Program-made: the position numbers and the translations under genes
The notes under the pieces: model-generated
What the model saw: only the letters and a program-made list of their open reading frames with translations
What the model was told of the DNA's origin: nothing
The model's database searches: none
Source: Silene latifolia
Taxonomy: Eukaryota; Streptophyta; Magnoliopsida; Caryophyllales; Caryophyllaceae
Direction: 5' to 3'
NCBI RefSeq assembly: GCF_048544455.1
Contig: NC_133537.1
Location: 151,134,058 to 151,198,057 of the forward strand
DNA: 64,000 nucleotides
In this document: positions 34,651 to 46,160 of the stretch, one piece after another
Layout of the letters: the number at the start of each line of letters is the position of its first letter
Numbering within the stretch: position 1 is the stretch's first letter

Positions 34651-35327
34651 GCTCCCCATTTCCTTTAATCCAAGCACCAATTCACGAGCCTTATTCCCCT
34701 CCTAGCCCGATTAATCCTACGGGCCCAATATGCAGAATATGGCCCAAACATTTCCCAAGAAAGAGTTCTCCTGAGAGACTTAAGATTCTAGAGAGTTCTT
34801 GAGATAATGAATATCCACTTAAATATTATTTCATAACACTCCCCCTTAGATGTCCATTATTGGAGAAATGCGCATTTGATGTTGCCTCATTAAAAACCTT
34901 GCTTGGAAAACCCAGTGGGAAAAAATAATAGCTAAGGGAAAAAGAGTGCAACGCATATTTACTCCCCCTGATCGAAACATCGCTTGACGTCCTTGAAATG
35001 ATGTAACCAAGTTTATTAATTAGCTTCTCAAATGTCTTGCTTGTAAGTGCCTTGATAAAAAAATGTCCTTGATGAATTCTGCTTTGAGTTGAGGTTGTAT
35101 TGTCTTCATGTAAAAAATGGTTAATGACTTATTTCTTTGAAGTAGATCGCATGATACATTTCGGACCACCTTCGTGGATTGTCAGTAACTCTGCATCTGC
35201 AAAACCAACTAACTCTGTTTAGCATTTAATAAAAGAATATAAACCCATATTATACGTACATTGAAAATATCGAGGTAAATGCGTAACTCTATTACAATGG
35301 CTCTGATTAGGACAAGAAATATATCCT
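34651..35327 (-). pseudogene. Copia remnant (copy B)
   Basis: Same content as 2322-2997: an LTR start TGTTATGAAAT at about 34838, the polypurine tract AAGGGGGAG directly upstream on the minus strand, and the copia RNase H tail at about 34975-35095. Confidence 0.65.
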
Positions 35328-36827
35328 TGATGTGACTCATATTTGAGCACATTTAGTCCCCGAATTAACCTCGTTCCCATGCTTTCTAATATATATTAGG
35401 GTCATTTCTTATCTTTAGTTTCCCATTTTGCATATTCTTTAAGGTTTTGTGTCCTTGGTAGGAGAGGATTGCTAACCTTGTATTTATGGAGCGAAATGGA
35501 GCTAAATGGATTGCATCTAATGACCAAGCATCGAAGAGGAGACCGATACTAGAAGCCTAAGCAAATAAATAGAGTGAAATTTGCAATGATGAAAAGATCC
35601 TTGCATCCCCAACACAATTCTCGCGGATTGTTAAGGAGCCAAACAAGGGAACAACTCTGTCCAACGATCCGAGCAGGCCGAGCTCAGGACGAACGGATCA
35701 GAGCAACGATCCGAGCGTCCCAGAGCTGGATCCGAGCGTACCACAGGCAAGATCCGAGCGTCTCCTGGACGATCCGAGCGGATCTTCTTACAGGACAGCC
35801 CGTGCTTCAGGTGAGGACGAGCGGATCCTAGTGGGAGTTGCAAGCATGATTCGCGCATGTCCCTCGGGATTGCATTTCCTCAAGCTTCTCTTAGGGTCTT
35901 AATAGTCATTTAAGCCCTTAGTAACCCTAATCCTTGTACTTAATTCTAGTATAAATACCCCATTATACTACCTAGATTATCATCAATTCTTAATCAAGTT
36001 TTAATCACGCTTTAATCTCATTTTAATCAACTCTTAATCCTCTCTTAATTTAGTTGTAATACATTTCTCAATATTAATCACATCTTAATCTTTCCTTAAT
36101 TTCTCAATTGTTCTTAGTTTTATTTGGGTAATTAGAAGATCATTTGGGTTGATTTGGAGGATTGACAACCTTCCATCAATCATCAAGTACTTCTATTATT
36201 CTTTGCTTTATTATTTTGGATCATCTCCATAGGTATAATCCCTTTTTACACTTGTTTAATTATTGTTAATCACATCATTTATTCATCATGTTTTGCTTTG
36301 TTAGTATGATTGACAACTTTATTAGCATGCTAAACTTGACCATGAGTGAGTAGTTCTTTAGCTAGGGTTAATGGGGAGTTAGGGGAAACAAACATGGGAA
36401 TTGATCTATGCTTAATCTAATATGTTTTCATAATTAATTTGCTTGCTTGTTGTGATTTCAACCTATGCACATGTTATGTTTGATGAAATGTGAGCCTATG
36501 AATAATTGCGTTTTTTTACCCATCTCCTATCTTTTCAATGAGGCTTGTAAGACATAAACCAACTCGAGCCTCATTAGACCATGCATAAGAGTTGAATAGG
36601 GGGAGACTAAGTCGACCTTTACTTGCTTTACTTAATCTTGTTGATTAGTTTAGACCACATCTCTTCTCAACCCAATTTGTGACACCATAAGACATAGTTT
36701 TTTGCAATTGAAATCAATCCCCGTCCCTTGGGATCCGACCTTTACTTACCTCTTTGCTAAGAGTAGTTTGTGAAGTTATAAATATTGTTTTGGTTGGTAG
36801 CTTTTGACGACGAGTTATAGACACACA
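35328..36827 (+). repeat. Athila-like 5' LTR (unit 2), intact
   Basis: 1500 bp, TGATGTGACTC to GACACACA. GC-rich words lie at about 35660-35825 and a TATA box at 35950-35957. It gives the uninterrupted form of 2998-3499 plus 26594-27581. Confidence 0.9.
35950..35957 (+). promoter_or_regulatory. LTR TATA box
   Basis: TATAAATA followed by CCCCATT. Confidence 0.6.
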
Positions 36828-36832
36828 AAAAA

Positions 36833-36851
36833 TGGCGCCGTTACCGGGGAC
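36833..36851 (+). other. Athila primer binding site (unit 2)
   Basis: TGGCGCCGTTACCGGGGAC, one base different from the tRNA-Asp-type site at 42315. Confidence 0.85.
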
Positions 36852-37347
36852 GGTGTTCAATTGATTTGATTTTCATTAATTGTTTTTAGTTGTGTCTTTC
36901 TTTACCTTGAGGGAGAGCACTTACTCAAGGTACTTCTCACCATTTTATCTTAGTGTACTTTGCAAGATGGATCTTATAGATTATTGTGTAGAGGATCATG
37001 TGAGCACTACTCTCATCAAAGACCATTTGCAAGCATTGGAAGGCTTAGAAGCAAGTGAGGCCAAAAACAAGCATTGGGCATTGGAAGTAGATCTCCTTGA
37101 AGCCGCTCTAGCTTACAAAGAGCTCACCTATGAGCAATCCATATTGATAAATAACATTCTCAAGGAAGCATCACAACCCACTAAATAAGAAAAAGAAACT
37201 AAAGATCATACCATGCAAGTCAAGGAGCAAGACGAATTTGTCGAGGAATTTGACTACATTGGGTATGAGGAGTTTGAAGAACAAGTTGAATATGCCATGA
37301 GGATATAATGTTTAATGGAGGTGGGAGATGTCCCTAGTGAACCTTGA
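36852..37347 (+). pseudogene. Leader and fused gag remnant (unit 2)
   Basis: Same as 27606-28101. The frame here is open from about 36967 to a TAA at 37186-37188, which is not present in unit 1. Confidence 0.55.
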
Positions 37348-38880
37348 ATGGTAGAAAGTAAGGTACAAACTACGACTCTAAAACCCCTTCCCTCAAATTT
37401 GAAGTATGCTTACCTTGATGAGTCTAAAACCAAACCCATGATTGTTAATAAAAAACTTGATGATAACCAATTGAAAGGTTTGCTTGATGTGTTAAAAGAA
37501 CATGAAAAAGCTATAGGCTATAATCTAGATGATCTTAAGGGAATAAGCCCCAATTGTTTTCACATAGAATTCATCTACAAGAAGACCATAGGCCTACCAT
37601 CCATGGACAAAGGAGACTAAACCCCCACATGCAAGAAGTTTTAAAAACAGAGGTTATGAAATTACTTGATGCGGGAATCATTTATCCTATATCGGATTCT
37701 TTGTGGATTAGCCCCGTTCAAGTGGTATTTAAGAAAGGAGGTACCACGGTGTTAACAAATGATAAGAACGAGCTAATACCCACAAGGAAGATCACCGGTT
37801 GGCGTATGTGTATCGATTATCGTAAATTGAATTCCGCAACAAGAAAGGATCATTTCCCTCTACCATTCATTGACCAAATGCTTGAGAGGCTTGCCTCTAA
37901 CAAATTCTTTTGCTACCTTGATGGGTACTCGGGATTCTTCCAAATCGTGATACACCCGGATGACCAACACAAGACTAATTTCACATGTCCCTACGGTACT
38001 CTTGCATATGGGAGAATGCATTTCGGGCTATGTAATGCCCCCGCCACTTTCCAAAGATGCATGATGAGTGTCTTTTTCGACTATTTAGAAATCATAATAG
38101 AGGTTTTTATGGATGATTTTAGCGTTTATGGAAAAGACTTTGATTATTGTTTGCATAAACTTTCTCTTGTATTGCAAAAGTGTGAAGATGTTAGCCTTGT
38201 CTTGAATTGGGAAAAGTGTCATTTTATGGTCAATGAAGGTATTGTCTTGGGCCATTTAATCTCGGAAAAGGGCATCGAAGTTGACAAGGCCAAAGTTAAG
38301 GGAATGTTAGAGGGGTGAGGAGCTTTCTCGGTCATGCGGGTTCTATCGTCGTTTTATAAAATATTTTTCCAAAATCGCGAAACCCCTTACTCAACTTTTG
38401 CTTAAGGATGCCCAATTCCAATTCACTAATGAGTGTGTTGAAGCTTTTGATAGAATCAAATAGGCACTAATCTTGGCACCAATCATCCAACCACCAAATT
38501 GGAAACTACCATTTGAGATCATGTGCGATGCAAGTAAATACGTCGTTGGAGCGGTTCTTGGCCAACGGGTAGGAAAGGCTTTGCATGCTATCTATTACAT
38601 AAGCAAGACTCTTGATGCCGCCCAAGTAAACTATGACACCACGGAGAAGGAACTTCTTGCCATTGTCTATGCATTAGACAAATTCCATTCCTATTTTCTT
38701 GGATCAAAAGTGATTGTTTTCTCGGACCACCGTGCTCTTAGACATCTCTTGATAAAGAAAGAAGCAAACTCAAGATTGTTGAGGTGGATTTTGCTACTCC
38801 AAGAATTTGATTTGGAGATAAGGGATAAGAAGGGAGTCGAGAATGTGGTAGCGGATCACGTGTCAAGAATTCGATTCCAT
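37348..38880 (+). pseudogene. Athila-type reverse transcriptase and RNase H (unit 2)
   Basis: Better preserved than unit 1. RT is one frame from about 37554 to 38318, with CIDYRKLN, LDGYSGFFQI, FGLCNAPATFQRCM and FMDDFSVYG. RNase H follows ([32 protein letters not shown]). A shift near 37555 and another near 38340 are shared with unit 1. A TAG at 38461 is unique here. Confidence 0.88.
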
Positions 38881-39354
38881 GATGATGAGGGAGAGACACC
38901 AATCAATGACTCTTTCCCCGATGATATTTTGATGGCCATCCATTCACAACTCGAGAAACACACAACACCATGGTTTGCTGACTATGCTAATTACATTGTA
39001 GGAGGAGTTCTTCCCCCAAATTTGAACTACAATCAAAGAAAGAGATTCTTGTTTGAAGTGAAGAGATACTTTTGGGACGATCCCAATCTTTACAAGGAAT
39101 TTAGTGATGGACTTTACCGAAGATGCATACCCCATTGGGAAGTTCAAGGTGTTTTAGAGGGATGTCATTCATCACCATATGGAGGACATCATGGAGCACG
39201 AAGAACAATTGCTAAAGTCCTTCAATCAGGCTTCTTTTGGCCTACCATGTTTGAAGATGCTAGAGAATTTATTCTCCATTGTGATCCTTGCCAAAGAACC
39301 GGAAACATTTCTTGGAGAAATGAGATGCCACAACGAGGTCTAGACATACCTTGA
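38881..39354 (+). pseudogene. Athila-type integrase N-terminus, truncated (unit 2)
   Basis: Continues in frame from RNase H to the zinc-binding domain ([16 protein letters not shown]) and stops at the Tat junction. The DDE core is missing, exactly as in unit 1. Confidence 0.87.
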
Positions 39355-39893
39355 GTCCTGCTATGAGGGCTTCATACTTAGCCTCATTATTTGTAGCTTT
39401 GAACTCACAACTCACACCTTAGGTTAATGGTCTCCCCTTGTGGCAATTTTAGCACTAATCCTAAGCATGTACCTCTTACATTTGATGCCCCGTCTATGAA
39501 CAGGGTCCACTGCTGGTCTGAGGTTTTATTTTCTAATTGGTTAACTTCCTTGGTCAGGTCTGATTCTAAGTTAGGGCTGAAATCAGCCACAAAGTCTGCT
39601 AAGGCTTGTGACTTGATTGTTGTCCTGGGTTCAAAGATAACATCATAAGTGCTGAGCTGGACTGACCATTTGGACATCTTGCCTGATAGTTCATGCTTCC
39701 GCAGGATAGATTTTATGGGTAGGTTGGTCCTGGCTATTATGGGGCGACTTTCAAAGTAAGGACGCAACTTAGCACATGACATGATCAAAGCTAAAACATA
39801 CTTTTTAGGTAAACCATACCTCATTTCAGCATCTAGTCGACTTTTACTTACATAATAGACAGGATGTTGCTGACCTTCCAGTTCCTTTACCAA
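39355..39893 (-). pseudogene. Tat-type RNase H pair, truncated (unit 2)
   Basis: Counterpart of 30109-30647, with WTLFIDGASNVRGTCLGLVL of the second RNase H and the same truncation. Confidence 0.85.
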
Positions 39894-40659
39894 GACTGCA
39901 CCTATCGCGGTGTTAGTAACGGGGAGATATACTTACAGGGGCTCTCCTTTTTCTGGTTTGGCCAGTAAATGTGGAGAAGAAAGATACGGTTTTAGATACT
40001 AAAAGGCTTCCTCATGTTCAGGAGTCCATTAGAATTGTTTATTTTTTCTGAGCAGGTTGTAAAATGTTTTACACCTTTCAGATGACCTGGATATGAACCT
40101 GTTCAGGGCAGCCACCTTGCCTGTCAATTTCTGAATGTCCTTGACAGACTTTGGTGACTATATTTCCAGTATAGCTTTGATTTGTTCAGGGCTGGCTTCT
40201 ATGCCTCTTTTTGTCACCATATAGCCTAAGAATTTCCTGCAGAAACTCCAAAGTGGCATTTGGTAGGGTTGAGTTTCATGTTGTACTTTTCTTGGATTTC
40301 AAATGGTACTTCCAGGTGCTTCACATGGTCTTGTGCATTATTGGACTTCACCGCCATGTCATCAATATAGACCTCCATGATGTTCCCAATCAGTTCCTTG
40401 AACATCATGTTGACCAGGCGCTGGTATGTTGTCGCTGCATTCTTTAGGCCGAATGGCATGGTAGTGTAGCAATATATGCCTTGGTCAGTAATGAATGTAG
40501 TACTCTCCTGGTCAGCAGGGTACATCTTTATCTGGTTAAATCCGCTGGAAGCATCCATGAATGTGAGTATATCATGCCCTGCCGTTGCATCTACCATGGC
40601 GTCAATATATGGAAGGGGGAATGGATCTTTAGGGCGGGCTTTGTTCAGGTCAGTGTAAT
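39894..40659 (-). pseudogene. Tat-type reverse transcriptase, interrupted (unit 2)
   Basis: Contains PFGLKNAATTYQRL and YIDDMAVKS. A one-base loss near 40233 breaks the frame after KCHFGVSAG. The N-terminal side continues at 56134 beyond the 15.5-kb insertion. Confidence 0.87.
40655..40659. other. Target site duplication GTAAT (left)
   Basis: Repeated at 56129-56133. The intact site reads CAGTGTAATCTACAC at about 31400. Confidence 0.9.
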
Positions 40660-42311
40660 TGATGTGACCATTATTTGCGCACATTTAGTCCCCTAATTGA
40701 GTCTATTTTGCATACTATTATAACATTCTTTGGCCATTTTATCCGTCTAAACCTTCCTATTTGCTTTTCTATCGCATTCTATATGTTTTGTAGGAAAGGA
40801 GATAATAAGGCGGAAATTTTCGTCTTTCGTGCGTATTCGGAAGCTATTTGACGATATTTGATGGACTAGTATGAAGAGGAAACGAGAACTAAAGACAATC
40901 CCTCAAGAATAAAATGGAAGTGAAGGGAAGGGAAGAATAGAAGAGAAAACGAGAACTGCAGTCCAACCCGTGCGGATTCTCTGGAATCCGGCCGTCCCCA
41001 ATGTACAGAATCCGTGCGTCTTCACCCCAATCCGCTCATCTTCCCCTTCACCAATCCGCCCGTCCCGACATCAATCCGCCCGGATTCCAGCCCAGCACAT
41101 TTTCGTCTTCTTCAAGCTTCAAAGAAAGAAGCCCTTCCTTCGAGAAATACCGGCTTCTCCCTGCCCAAATCTCAAAAGTGTAATTACTAGTTTAGCCCTT
41201 AGTTAACCCTAATGCATCCACCTAATTTCTACTATAAATACCCCATTTGTAAATAATCAAAGGATCCCTTTTTTTACACAAGTTTTTAGAGTAGAAAATC
41301 CTTCTTTAGACTAGATTAGGAGTAGACTAGAATAGATTACTCTTTAATCTTTCCACAAATCTCATATTAATCTCTCCATAATTATTGTTCAAGTTTATTA
41401 TTCAAGTTTATTATTGGGTAATTGAAGATTATTGGGTTATTATTGGGAGATTGACAACCCTCCATCAATCATCAAGTTTCTTCTATTATTCTTTGCATTA
41501 TTGTTTTGGAATCTCCATAGGTATAATCCTATTAATCCTTGTTTTAATTATTGTTAATCTTTCTTACTTGTTCATCATGTTTTACCTTGTTAATATGATT
41601 GACAACCTTGTTAACATGCTAAACTTGATAATAAGTGAGTAGTCTCTTAGCTAGGATTAGTGGGTAATTACGGGAAACCAACATGGGATTGATTCATGCT
41701 TAATCTAATATATTTTCATGATTAAATTGCTTGCTTGTTGTGATGTCAACTTTATGCACATGTTATGTTTGATGAAATGCTAAGCCTATGAATCCTTGCA
41801 TTTACAACCATCTCTTATCTACTCAACTTGACTTGTAAGATATAAACCGACTCGAGTCTTGTTAGGCCATGCATAGAAGTTGATTAGGAGGAAAGTAAGT
41901 CGACTTGTAGGTGTTGTACAATCTAATCGATTCGGCTCCGGGACCCAACTCTTCCTAAGAACCTTAAGATATAAACCAACTCGGTTTCTCCACAACATTA
42001 ATTGCTTGAAACCTTGTAAACATGTTTGTATGATCAACACCATGAATCCCCTATGACCCCATGATATCCTAGCACTTTTAACCATTTGTTTACATCTTTC
42101 CTTTTATTGCTTGTTATACTTTATTGCTTGCATTAGTCTAGACACAACTACAAACCCAAACAAATTGTGACACTAGCATAAATTGAGATAGACAGACTTA
42201 GAACCCAAAGCACACCGTCCCATGGATCGACCTCGACTTACCGTTAACTAGTTGTATGTTGAGTATTATAAATGTGTTTGATTGGATGTGACCCGATGAC
42301 ATCAACCATCA
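40660..42311 (+). repeat. 5' LTR of the double element
   Basis: 1652 bp; near-identical to 54475-56128. GC-rich words at about 40965-41095. Confidence 0.93.
41233..41240 (+). promoter_or_regulatory. LTR TATA box
   Basis: TATAAATA followed by CCCCATTT. Confidence 0.6.
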
Positions 42312-42314
42312 AAA

Positions 42315-42333
42315 TGGCGCCGTTGCCGGGGAC
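42315..42333 (+). other. Athila primer binding site
   Basis: TGGCGCCGTTGCCGGGGAC, the expected complement of the 3' end of plant tRNA-Asp used by Athila-type elements, three bases after the LTR. Confidence 0.88.
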
Positions 42334-42425
42334 GGTGCTATGTGATTAAGTTCTTACTTGTTTACCTATTTTGATTTTGCTTTCACCTTGAGGAACTTGT
42401 TCCTCAAGGACTGTTCTTACCATTT

Positions 42426-42917
42426 TTGTGTAGTGTCCATGCTTGTAGTTGTTTCCTTGTCTTAGTTATGATAACTCAAGACTTGACGTATGGAGTATGT
42501 GGTAGATTCTTTGAGTATGACTATGGGTATGGGGAGTTTGAGGAGCAAGTCAATACAAGCCTACCTTACACCTCATACAATGAAAATCCTAACCACTACC
42601 CCAACTTTTCCCACCAAAATCACCACATCCAATATCCACACCAACCACCCACCCAATACCCACTTCAAAATGAATTCCAAACGCCACAATACAACCACTT
42701 TCACACCTACCCACAACAAGAAGATGAACCCATTCAAAATGTGATTCTCCAAATGATGGGAGATCAACAAAACTTCTTCAAACAAATCCTAGAAGAGAGC
42801 CAAAGAAGGGATAATGTTCTTCAAGGCATTGTTGCCCAAAGAGAGGAATTGGAGATTCAAATTGCCCAATTAAAAGAATTCCAAGCAATCACTCCCCCAC
42901 CGTTCTTTCAACATTGA
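42426..42917 (+). pseudogene. Gag C-terminal remnant
   Basis: 163-residue frame. From about residue 35 it aligns with the Q/N/P-rich C-terminal third of gag at 23158-24669 (YNENPNHYPN versus YNENTKFHPN; QNVILQMMGDQQNFFKQI versus KKAVLQMQKNQQEFFTQM). The capsid core and zinc knuckle are absent. No convincing start context. It is followed one frame away by the 284-residue ORF. Whether it is translated is unknown. Confidence 0.65.
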
Positions 42918-42951
42918 GCATGAATGCGAATTTGAAGTAGTAACGTTTGAT

Positions 42952-43806
42952 ATGGAAAGTGAGAAATGGGAAGAGCCAATCTCCTTGAGCTCTAGTAACT
43001 ATGAAAGTGTTGTGTTCGATGAGGAAGACATGAGGTTGAATAAGCTAAGTACTCTTAACCTTTGTGAGTATGAGGGTGTGTCCTTTGAAATGAATGTTGA
43101 GATGTTGGAAAAAGAGTTAAATGAAGCTCCCATTTATGATTCGCATGAAGATAGCAACAATGATGATGAACCTAATGGATGGACTCGTAATATCACCTTG
43201 CTTGAGGAGCCTATCCTTGAGACATTTGAGATACCCTATCATGAAGAAGAACGTCCTTCCTTTATTCCTCATGAAGACCACTTGACACCTATCGTGGAGC
43301 CAATGATCATTGAAGAGGATATGGTGGATCTTCTTCAAAAGGCCAAAGTTTCGTATAAGAGCTACTTGGTGAAAAAGCTCAAAGAGAAAATTGCTCGTGA
43401 GGCTAGTTGTGAAGATTTGGCACCCACGGTGATACCTCCTAAGATATCCAATCATCAATTCCATGAAAATTCTCCTTCTACCTTGGAAGGATTGAATAAT
43501 CAAAATGCTATCATCGTCACCGAGATTGAAGAAGAAGTTGGTAAGTGGAAGTATACGGAGGAAAATGAACCACACTTCATGCTTAACGTTGACAAGAATC
43601 ATGGGCTTGTTTATTCGAAGCATCGGGAAGGCTCTAACGCTAAGGACAAAGCAAGGCAAAGAACATTCTACAAGCTTCCTTGGCCAAATTTTATATTCAA
43701 ATTGAGCAACCCATACTTGTGCCTATTTGGAGCTTGTACACAAGCTCTTGATCTCTTACTAAGAGCCTTGAGCTCTATGGATAAGAATTTCTACAATTTG
43801 AACTAG
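42952..43806 (+). CDS. Unknown acidic protein of Athila-like element (copy 1)
   Basis: 284 residues from ATG; the frame is open a little further upstream. Acidic N-terminal half (EKWEEPISL, FDEEDMRLNKL), a lysine-rich middle (VKKLKEKIARE), and a more hydrophobic end (PWPNFIFKL, YLCLFGACTQALDLLLRAL). I do not recognise a family. It occupies the place of the protease region in the minus-strand relative, but I see no D-T/S-G motif. The copy at 49127-49981 is full-length with only a few changes. Confidence 0.6.
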   Translation: MESEKWEEPISLSSSNYESVVFDEEDMRLNKLSTLNLCEYEGVSFEMNVEMLEKELNEAPIYDSHEDSNNDDEPNGWTRNITLLEEPILETFEIPYHEEERPSFIPHEDHLTPIVEPMIIEEDMVDLLQKAKVSYKSYLVKKLKEKIAREASCEDLAPTVIPPKISNHQFHENSPSTLEGLNNQNAIIVTEIEEEVGKWKYTEENEPHFMLNVDKNHGLVYSKHREGSNAKDKARQRTFYKLPWPNFIFKLSNPYLCLFGACTQALDLLLRALSSMDKNFYNLN

Positions 43807-44588
43807 TTTGGTGGGGTCCTATCTCAAACCACCACTTGTAAGATGTTTCTTGGACCTTCGCTTTGTATAATATTGTACATTATTGCATTTGCATTCAATT
43901 TCTTGCATGAGAGTGGTGAGAGAGAGAGAGTCATCTTACATGTTTAATGAGCAAATTTCAGAAAAAAATAAGGAAAAAGAGAAAATTGGTGAAAGGGTAT
44001 GTTATTGCACGAAGAAGAAAGAAAAAGAAGGAAAGGAGCAGAAGACGCCCGGATTTAGAGGAAGACGCTCGTCCAGGGCCCACGGCGCGCAGAATAATTT
44101 GGCGAAGAAGAAGAAGACGTGCGGATTCAAGAGAAAACGCCCGTCCTTGGACAATACGTCCGTTTTCTTCACGGGACGCCCGTCCCGTATGTCACCAAAG
44201 AACGAGATTTTGCGCTGCACCAGAAAACGGGCGGATTTCATCCAAGACGCCCGTCCCGACCAAGCCGCACGTCCCCGGTCCCAAGACGCCGTCTTTTTTT
44301 CCGCTTTCAACCGAGAAAAATCGCTGTATTAGAATCCGTGCGGATTCAAGCAAAGACGCCCGTCTTCTTTTCTAACAATCCGCCCGTCCCGAAGGAAATC
44401 CGCTCGGATTGCCCTGTTCTTTCGGATAAACCGGATTTGAACCACCCTTATCCGCTCGGATTCCCTCTTTCTTCTATATAATCACCCCCTTTCTCCCTCA
44501 TTTCCTCACCTTATCAAACCCTAAAACACTCATCCCCATCTTCAAAATCACACCCCTTCTCAAGAACACCCCCATCACCCACATCAAA
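43807..44588 (+). other. Spacer with GC-rich words and 5' leader of ORF1
   Basis: About 44040-44465 is dense in words such as GACGCCCGTCC and AATCCGCTCGGATT. A TATATAA box (44475-44481) and a C/T-rich leader of about 75 bases follow, up to the ORF1 ATG. Confidence 0.65.
44475..44481 (+). promoter_or_regulatory. Candidate internal promoter TATA box for ORF1
   Basis: CTATATAATCACCCC, 114 bases before the ORF1 ATG, conserved at 50649-50655. Confidence 0.45.
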
Positions 44589-46160
44589 ATGGCACCATTG
44601 ATGAACACCAAGGGAAAGGCCAAGAAATTTGTTGAATCCACCGGAAAGAAGCGCAAGGGATCAACCTCTTCAATGCCACGGGAGGTAGTACTACCAAGGA
44701 TCACCCAACCCCTAATGAGGGGAGGAATTGAACAACTCGACTACTTCCAAGAGGTGCTATTTGGATCCGATGATCACCGCATGAACTTTGTCAAATTACT
44801 AGGTAAGAACTACGAACCTACTCAATTCGTAGATACTAGGGTGTTGGAAATCCTTAAGATAAGGTACCCTACCGAGATGTTCTTTAATGGTCTTGGGATT
44901 GGGAAACTTTTCCATGCCCATGAGGAGACTTACCTTAGTCTCACCCTTGAATTCTTGAGTAGCCTTCGCATTGTGACAAATACCCGCACCGACGTGGGCA
45001 TGGAGTTTAGGTTGTGCAACCTAGACCATCATCTTTCACTTGAGGAATTCGCCTATGTTTTCGGTCTTGTAGTGCCCACAAACTATACCGAAAAACCCGA
45101 TAATTTTGGTGTGGACCTTCTTTGGAAGGCTATCTCCGGGAGGGATTTTATCCACCCAAAGCATTGCCACACCTTCGCCATCCAACATCCGGTGATTCGA
45201 TTCACCGAGCGCTTTGTGGCTGGTACCATCAATGGGAGATACGAACAAGATAGGTGTACTCTCATCGATTTAACCTTTCTTGAATCTTATTTGAATGTTC
45301 GAGCGGTGAGGCGTTATAACTTCAATACGCCACTTGAGATACTCACTAGGTTCAATGATTTTGCTCAAGGAACCACCCAACTCAAGACCTTCGTGATGGG
45401 AGGTCTAGTTACTATTTTGGCCCACCACCTTTGTCCCGGGTTCAATGCCCGAGGGACCTATACTCCTCTTGAGGGGAGGACTTTGATTGATGAGCACACC
45501 ATCTTCAACAGTCACCGATGGTGTAACTACACTCGAGATGGGAGTGTAGAGTGGCACACCAAAGGATGCACTTCAATGATCCTTGAAGGTTGGAAGATAC
45601 CGGGCATTGACCCAAGATTGAGCCCATACTCGCCCCCACCAAGCTACCTCCTTGATATCCAAATTCTTGACAATCCCCCTCAAAGGGAAGAGCCGCACCG
45701 CCAAATACCTCGTGGAGGACCGGGAAGGCCTATTCGCCCACCTTCCTATGTACCTATCCAACCATACCCTACTCCGTATACTGAATTTAGGCCGGCAATC
45801 CCCAATACCCCGGGTATTAATGATTTGATGGCACTCATGAATAGAGTGGACCTCGGGGTGCATAAAGGGAGGGAAGACAACTACTTGGCCCTCTACCCCC
45901 AATACTATAACATGGCTCAACAGGGGTATGTTAACCCTAATGGCCCTTTTCCCTCTTGGGCACAACCGGAGCTCTTGTTCCCTAATCAAGGGAACCAAGC
46001 TTGGGGTCGCGGTGGCGGAGGGCATTCTAGCCAAGAGGGAGGGTACTCGGGTCAAGAGGGAGAATTTGACCAAGGAGGGTATTGGGGTCAAGCAAGCGGG
46101 TATGACCAAGCCGGGAGTTCTCATCGTTATGGCTATGATCAAGATGAGGATGACGAGTGA
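44589..46160 (+). CDS. ORF1-type protein of Athila-like element (copy 1)
   Basis: 523 residues, intact. ATG context is CAAAATGGC. Basic N-terminus (KGKAKK), then a globular part of about 340 residues with LTLEFLSSL, EFRLCNLDHHLSLEEFAYVFGL and MGGLVTILAHHLCPGF. A proline-rich segment follows (about 365-415), then a G/Y/Q-rich tail (GYSGQEGEFDQGGYWGQ) ending in DQDEDDE. It resembles the Athila ORF1 / putative plant transposon protein families, of unknown function. No signal peptide or clear transmembrane helix, so an envelope role is not supported. It lies downstream of the gag remnant and the 284-residue ORF. Confidence 0.75.
   Translation: MAPLMNTKGKAKKFVESTGKKRKGSTSSMPREVVLPRITQPLMRGGIEQLDYFQEVLFGSDDHRMNFVKLLGKNYEPTQFVDTRVLEILKIRYPTEMFFNGLGIGKLFHAHEETYLSLTLEFLSSLRIVTNTRTDVGMEFRLCNLDHHLSLEEFAYVFGLVVPTNYTEKPDNFGVDLLWKAISGRDFIHPKHCHTFAIQHPVIRFTERFVAGTINGRYEQDRCTLIDLTFLESYLNVRAVRRYNFNTPLEILTRFNDFAQGTTQLKTFVMGGLVTILAHHLCPGFNARGTYTPLEGRTLIDEHTIFNSHRWCNYTRDGSVEWHTKGCTSMILEGWKIPGIDPRLSPYSPPPSYLLDIQILDNPPQREEPHRQIPRGGPGRPIRPPSYVPIQPYPTPYTEFRPAIPNTPGINDLMALMNRVDLGVHKGREDNYLALYPQYYNMAQQGYVNPNGPFPSWAQPELLFPNQGNQAWGRGGGGHSSQEGGYSGQEGEFDQGGYWGQASGYDQAGSSHRYGYDQDEDDE

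Noticed and set aside
43117-43659. Long minus-strand frame opposite the 284-residue ORF (also 49292-49798)
   Set aside because: Shadow of the plus-strand coding frame; no independent similarity.
44040-44465. GC-rich words as a CRISPR array
   Set aside because: Units are degenerate, irregularly spaced, in both orientations, and lie in eukaryotic retrotransposons.
45573-46142. Long minus-strand frame opposite ORF1 (also 51747-52265)
   Set aside because: Shadow of ORF1, explained by its proline/glycine-rich codon pattern.
44589-46160. ORF1 as a retroviral envelope
   Set aside because: Its position downstream of gag-type sequence suggests it, but there is no signal peptide, no clear membrane anchor and no glycoprotein-like cysteine pattern.
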